A DNA stretch of 64,000 bases from Marinifilum sp. D737 (GTDB lineage Bacteria; Bacteroidota; Bacteroidia; Bacteroidales; Marinifilaceae): assembly GCF_026672275.1 (NCBI RefSeq), contig NZ_JANQCD010000010.1, forward strand, positions 62,001 to 126,000, in the 5' to 3' direction. Shown here one piece after another: positions 61,788 through 64,000 of this stretch (positions are counted from its first letter, which is position 1; every line of letters begins with the position of its first letter). The translations under genes and the position numbers were made by a program. Below the pieces are notes generated by a model that saw only the letters and a list, made by a program, of their open reading frames with translations, did no database searches and was not told the DNA's origin.

Positions 61788-64000
61788 TAAATCGAACTCA
61801 GGTTAATACTTTTCGGAATCGTAAAACTAAATTTTGAACCTCGCTCAACAGCCGATTCTACCCACAATTCACCTCCCAATAACTCAACAATATCTTTCGA
61901 AATGGATAGTCCAAGTCCTATTCCTCCATGTTGTCTGGTAAGGTGATTTTCGATCTGTCTGAAACGGCTAAAAATAATCCTCTGATGCTCCGGAGATATT
62001 CCAATTCCTGTATCCTGCACATAAAAAAGAACACTATCTTTTAAACTTTCACAGCCAATAACTATCTCTCCTTCTTTGGTAAATTTAATGGCATTGCGAA
62101 TCAAATTATTTAAAACCTGTAACAGTTTACCTTTATCAGTATGTATTTCAAAATTTGGATTAAACATATAATCCAATTTCACACTTAATTTCTTTTTTTC
62201 AGCCTCAACAGTATGAAGATTTTTTAGGCCCAATAAAAATGGATCCAGAGAAACAGGATCTACATTTATTTGTAATTTCTTTGCCTCCAACAATGAGGCA
62301 TCCATTATATCATTCATAATACTCATTAGCTGATTTCCACAATCTTTTATTATGGAAGCATATTGTTTTCGCTCTTCATCTGTTAAATTTACATCGCCAA
62401 TAAAATCGGTAAAACCGAGCAAACCATTTAGTGGGGTTCTAACTTCATGACTCAAGTTTGCAAGAAATGCCGTTTTAAGCCTGTCATTTTCTTCCGCTTT
62501 AAGCAGGGCGTGTGTTAATTTAGCTTCAATTTGTTTTTTTTCGGTAATATCCAATCCAACTTTTAGGTATCCGATGATACTATTTTCATCGTCAACCACA
62601 GGTGAAATGGAAGCCGACTCCCAATAATAACTAGAATCTTTACGCTTGTTGTAAAATTCTCCTTTCCACTTTTCACCTGACGATATGGTCTGCCACAAAT
62701 CTTTGTAAACAATAGCTGATTGTTTGCCTGATTTTAAAATCCTTGGATTTTCTCCTATCAGCTCTTCAAGGCCGTAGCCTGTCAGCTTGCAGAATATCGG
62801 ATTTACATATTCTATTTCTCCCTTAGTATTCGTAATTACTATTGATGCCGGACTTTGTTCCACCGCATTTGATAGTTTAGTCAGCTTAAGCAAATTTATA
62901 TTTCTCTCGGTCACATCCCGTATTACAGAGTGTAAGAGTTCTATCCCATCAACCATTACAACACCTGATGAAATTTCAACATCTTTAATTTCTCCCGATG
63001 CAATGCGATGCTTCGCTTTAAATATTGTTTTTGAGTTCGTCTTGGCTTTCTCGATATTATCCCAAACCGTAACTTCTCCTGCAATATTTAAATCCCAAAT
63101 TTTAAGATTTAAGAGTTCTCTTTTAGAATAGCCATAAAACTCACAGGCACTTTCGTTCACATCTTTTATCAACCCATTTTCAGGCGATACAAGCATCATT
63201 ACAGATGAACTACCGTAAAAAATATTCTTGTATCTATTCTCCGCCTCACTTAACTTCTCCTTTAATTTAACCTTATCGGTTAAATCTACCGCCGAAACTG
63301 CAAATTCCTTATCACTTAAGGGAAATGAATCTACATAAATGAACTTCCCAATATCCGAATGATAAGAGTAAAAATTGGTATTCTTAAAATCATTAGTCAC
63401 CGAATTGAAATAATCAATCCACTCAGGTTCTGTATTTGGAAACAATTCCAACAAAGTCTTACCAATCGCTTTGTCTTTTGAAATTTCTATTATTTCTTCA
63501 TTTGCGGGATTCATATCCTTGCAGAGTAAATCCACCAATTCTCCTACTTCATTCCTAATTGGTTCAAGAATCGCTATGGCAGAATTTGAAGCAGAAAAAA
63601 GTGTCTTGTACTTCAATTCACTTTTCAACAATTGTTCTACAAGTTTCTGATTTTCTATTTTATACTCTTCTAAAAAGAACTTATTCATTTCTTCCTGATA
63701 CATTGCTTTTAAATCAGACTCGATAATCTTTCGGAATTCTACCAGGGAGCATTTTATACCTGAATCGAACTTTATTTCCTCCTCATTTACAACGTATAAA
63801 ACCCCAAATAAATCTCCATTCGAAAATTTAAGAGGGTATCCCCAAAAAAAGAGGTTGTTATAATTGTTAAGTGCTAAATCATCAGAACAAATTTCATTTT
63901 TTACTGCTAATACTTTTTCATGATCTAAATATTCTTGAATCTCTAATATTAATGCTTTGTCGCACGTATCACTTTTTAATAAAAGCTGAGTATTTGATTC
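61787..64000 (-). CDS. GAF/multi-PAS sensor histidine kinase (5' end outside window)
   Basis: The frame is open from the stop at 61787 to the window end at 64000, giving 737 residues; an internal ATG at 63703 is probably not the start because the open frame upstream encodes a GAF-like end (FFWGYPLKFSNGDLFGVLYVVNEE). Three PAS domains follow (ELKYKTLFSASNSAIAIL, RYKNIFYGSSSVMMLV, LSNAVEQSPASIVIT with GEIEYVNPIFCKLTGY). Next is the HisKA box NLSHEVRTPLNGL with the phosphoacceptor His, and the HATPase domain (NLIRNAIKFT, DTGIGISPEHQ, GGIGLGLSISKDIVELLGG). No membrane helix or receiver is visible in the part seen, so it is a soluble sensor whose response regulator is encoded elsewhere. Confidence 0.92.
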   Translation of the reverse strand, partial: ESNTQLLLKSDTCDKALILEIQEYLDHEKVLAVKNEICSDDLALNNYNNLFFWGYPLKFSNGDLFGVLYVVNEEEIKFDSGIKCSLVEFRKIIESDLKAMYQEEMNKFFLEEYKIENQKLVEQLLKSELKYKTLFSASNSAIAILEPIRNEVGELVDLLCKDMNPANEEIIEISKDKAIGKTLLELFPNTEPEWIDYFNSVTNDFKNTNFYSYHSDIGKFIYVDSFPLSDKEFAVSAVDLTDKVKLKEKLSEAENRYKNIFYGSSSVMMLVSPENGLIKDVNESACEFYGYSKRELLNLKIWDLNIAGEVTVWDNIEKAKTNSKTIFKAKHRIASGEIKDVEISSGVVMVDGIELLHSVIRDVTERNINLLKLTKLSNAVEQSPASIVITNTKGEIEYVNPIFCKLTGYGLEELIGENPRILKSGKQSAIVYKDLWQTISSGEKWKGEFYNKRKDSSYYWESASISPVVDDENSIIGYLKVGLDITEKKQIEAKLTHALLKAEENDRLKTAFLANLSHEVRTPLNGLLGFTDFIGDVNLTDEERKQYASIIKDCGNQLMSIMNDIMDASLLEAKKLQINVDPVSLDPFLLGLKNLHTVEAEKKKLSVKLDYMFNPNFEIHTDKGKLLQVLNNLIRNAIKFTKEGEIVIGCESLKDSVLFYVQDTGIGISPEHQRIIFSRFRQIENHLTRQHGGIGLGLSISKDIVELLGGELWVESAVERGSKFSFTIPKSINLSSI

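Overview
This 64 kb window looks like a chromosomal stretch of an AT-rich marine or anaerobic Bacteroidota, most likely of the Marinilabiliales / Marinifilaceae kind. The signs are a SusC/SusD pair, a one-protein hybrid two-component regulator, lipoproteins with Cys lipoboxes, -7 boxes of the TAnnTTTG type, DUF4097/DUF3127/DUF6249 family proteins, and AT-rich leaders with few strong Shine-Dalgarno sites. The lineage is inferred from content only. I saw no tRNA, rRNA, CRISPR array, insertion sequence or prophage.

Left part (1-16.4 kb): a polysaccharide/glycoprotein utilisation locus on the minus strand. In transcription order it encodes an F5/8-type surface lipoprotein, SusC, SusD, a DUF3472-type lipoprotein with an F5/8 module, and a metzincin-like metalloprotease lipoprotein cut by the window edge. 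Facing it on the plus strand are a hybrid two-component regulator and, tightly coupled behind it, a tetraheme cytochrome fused to a SUMF1-like domain and a Tat/lipoprotein-type Gfo/Idh/MocA oxidoreductase.

Amino-sugar locus (16.7-26.9 kb, minus strand): NagC/XylR-type ROK regulator, sugar nucleotidyltransferase, FHS/MFS sugar permease, NahK-like anomeric kinase, NagB-like deaminase fused to an LmbE-like domain, ROK sugar kinase, and a GH20 beta-hexosaminidase lipoprotein. Together they can release N-acetylhexosamine, import it, and send it either to glycolysis (6-phosphate route) or to nucleotide sugars (1-phosphate route).

Middle (27-44.5 kb): mostly housekeeping and single genes. These are a DUF4097 adhesin-like protein, a ferredoxin-NADP reductase, RlmN, a LacI regulator, an aldehyde dehydrogenase, an XRE-S24 repressor, an EamA permease, a CDF transporter, a 5'-nucleotidase split into two genes, DinB, a MATE pump with MnmD, two FKBPs, a cyclophilin and a DUF3127 protein. 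The intergenic spaces here carry families of short inverted repeats.

Right part (44.6-64 kb): an ECF sigma factor with a likely membrane anti-sigma partner, diverging from a DUF6249 membrane protein. Both directions carry a TGTAAC-N17-CGTC promoter, and the same motif precedes the distant DUF4097 gene, so a small sigma regulon can be read from sequence alone. Then follow an M64 peptidase, MscS, a SemiSWEET-like protein, a chalcone-isomerase-like protein, a FabH-like synthase, a membrane-anchored reductive-dehalogenase-like iron-sulfur protein, RlmB, a DUF418 protein, an ABC-F ATPase, a single AAA ATPase, a SpoIIAA-like protein, a GHL10-type lipoprotein, RlmD, and a GAF/PAS sensor kinase that runs off the right end.

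No large defence island or secretion system is present. The least ordinary content is the cytochrome-SUMF1 / Gfo-Idh-MocA pair, the ECF regulon, and the membrane-anchored reductive-dehalogenase-like protein.
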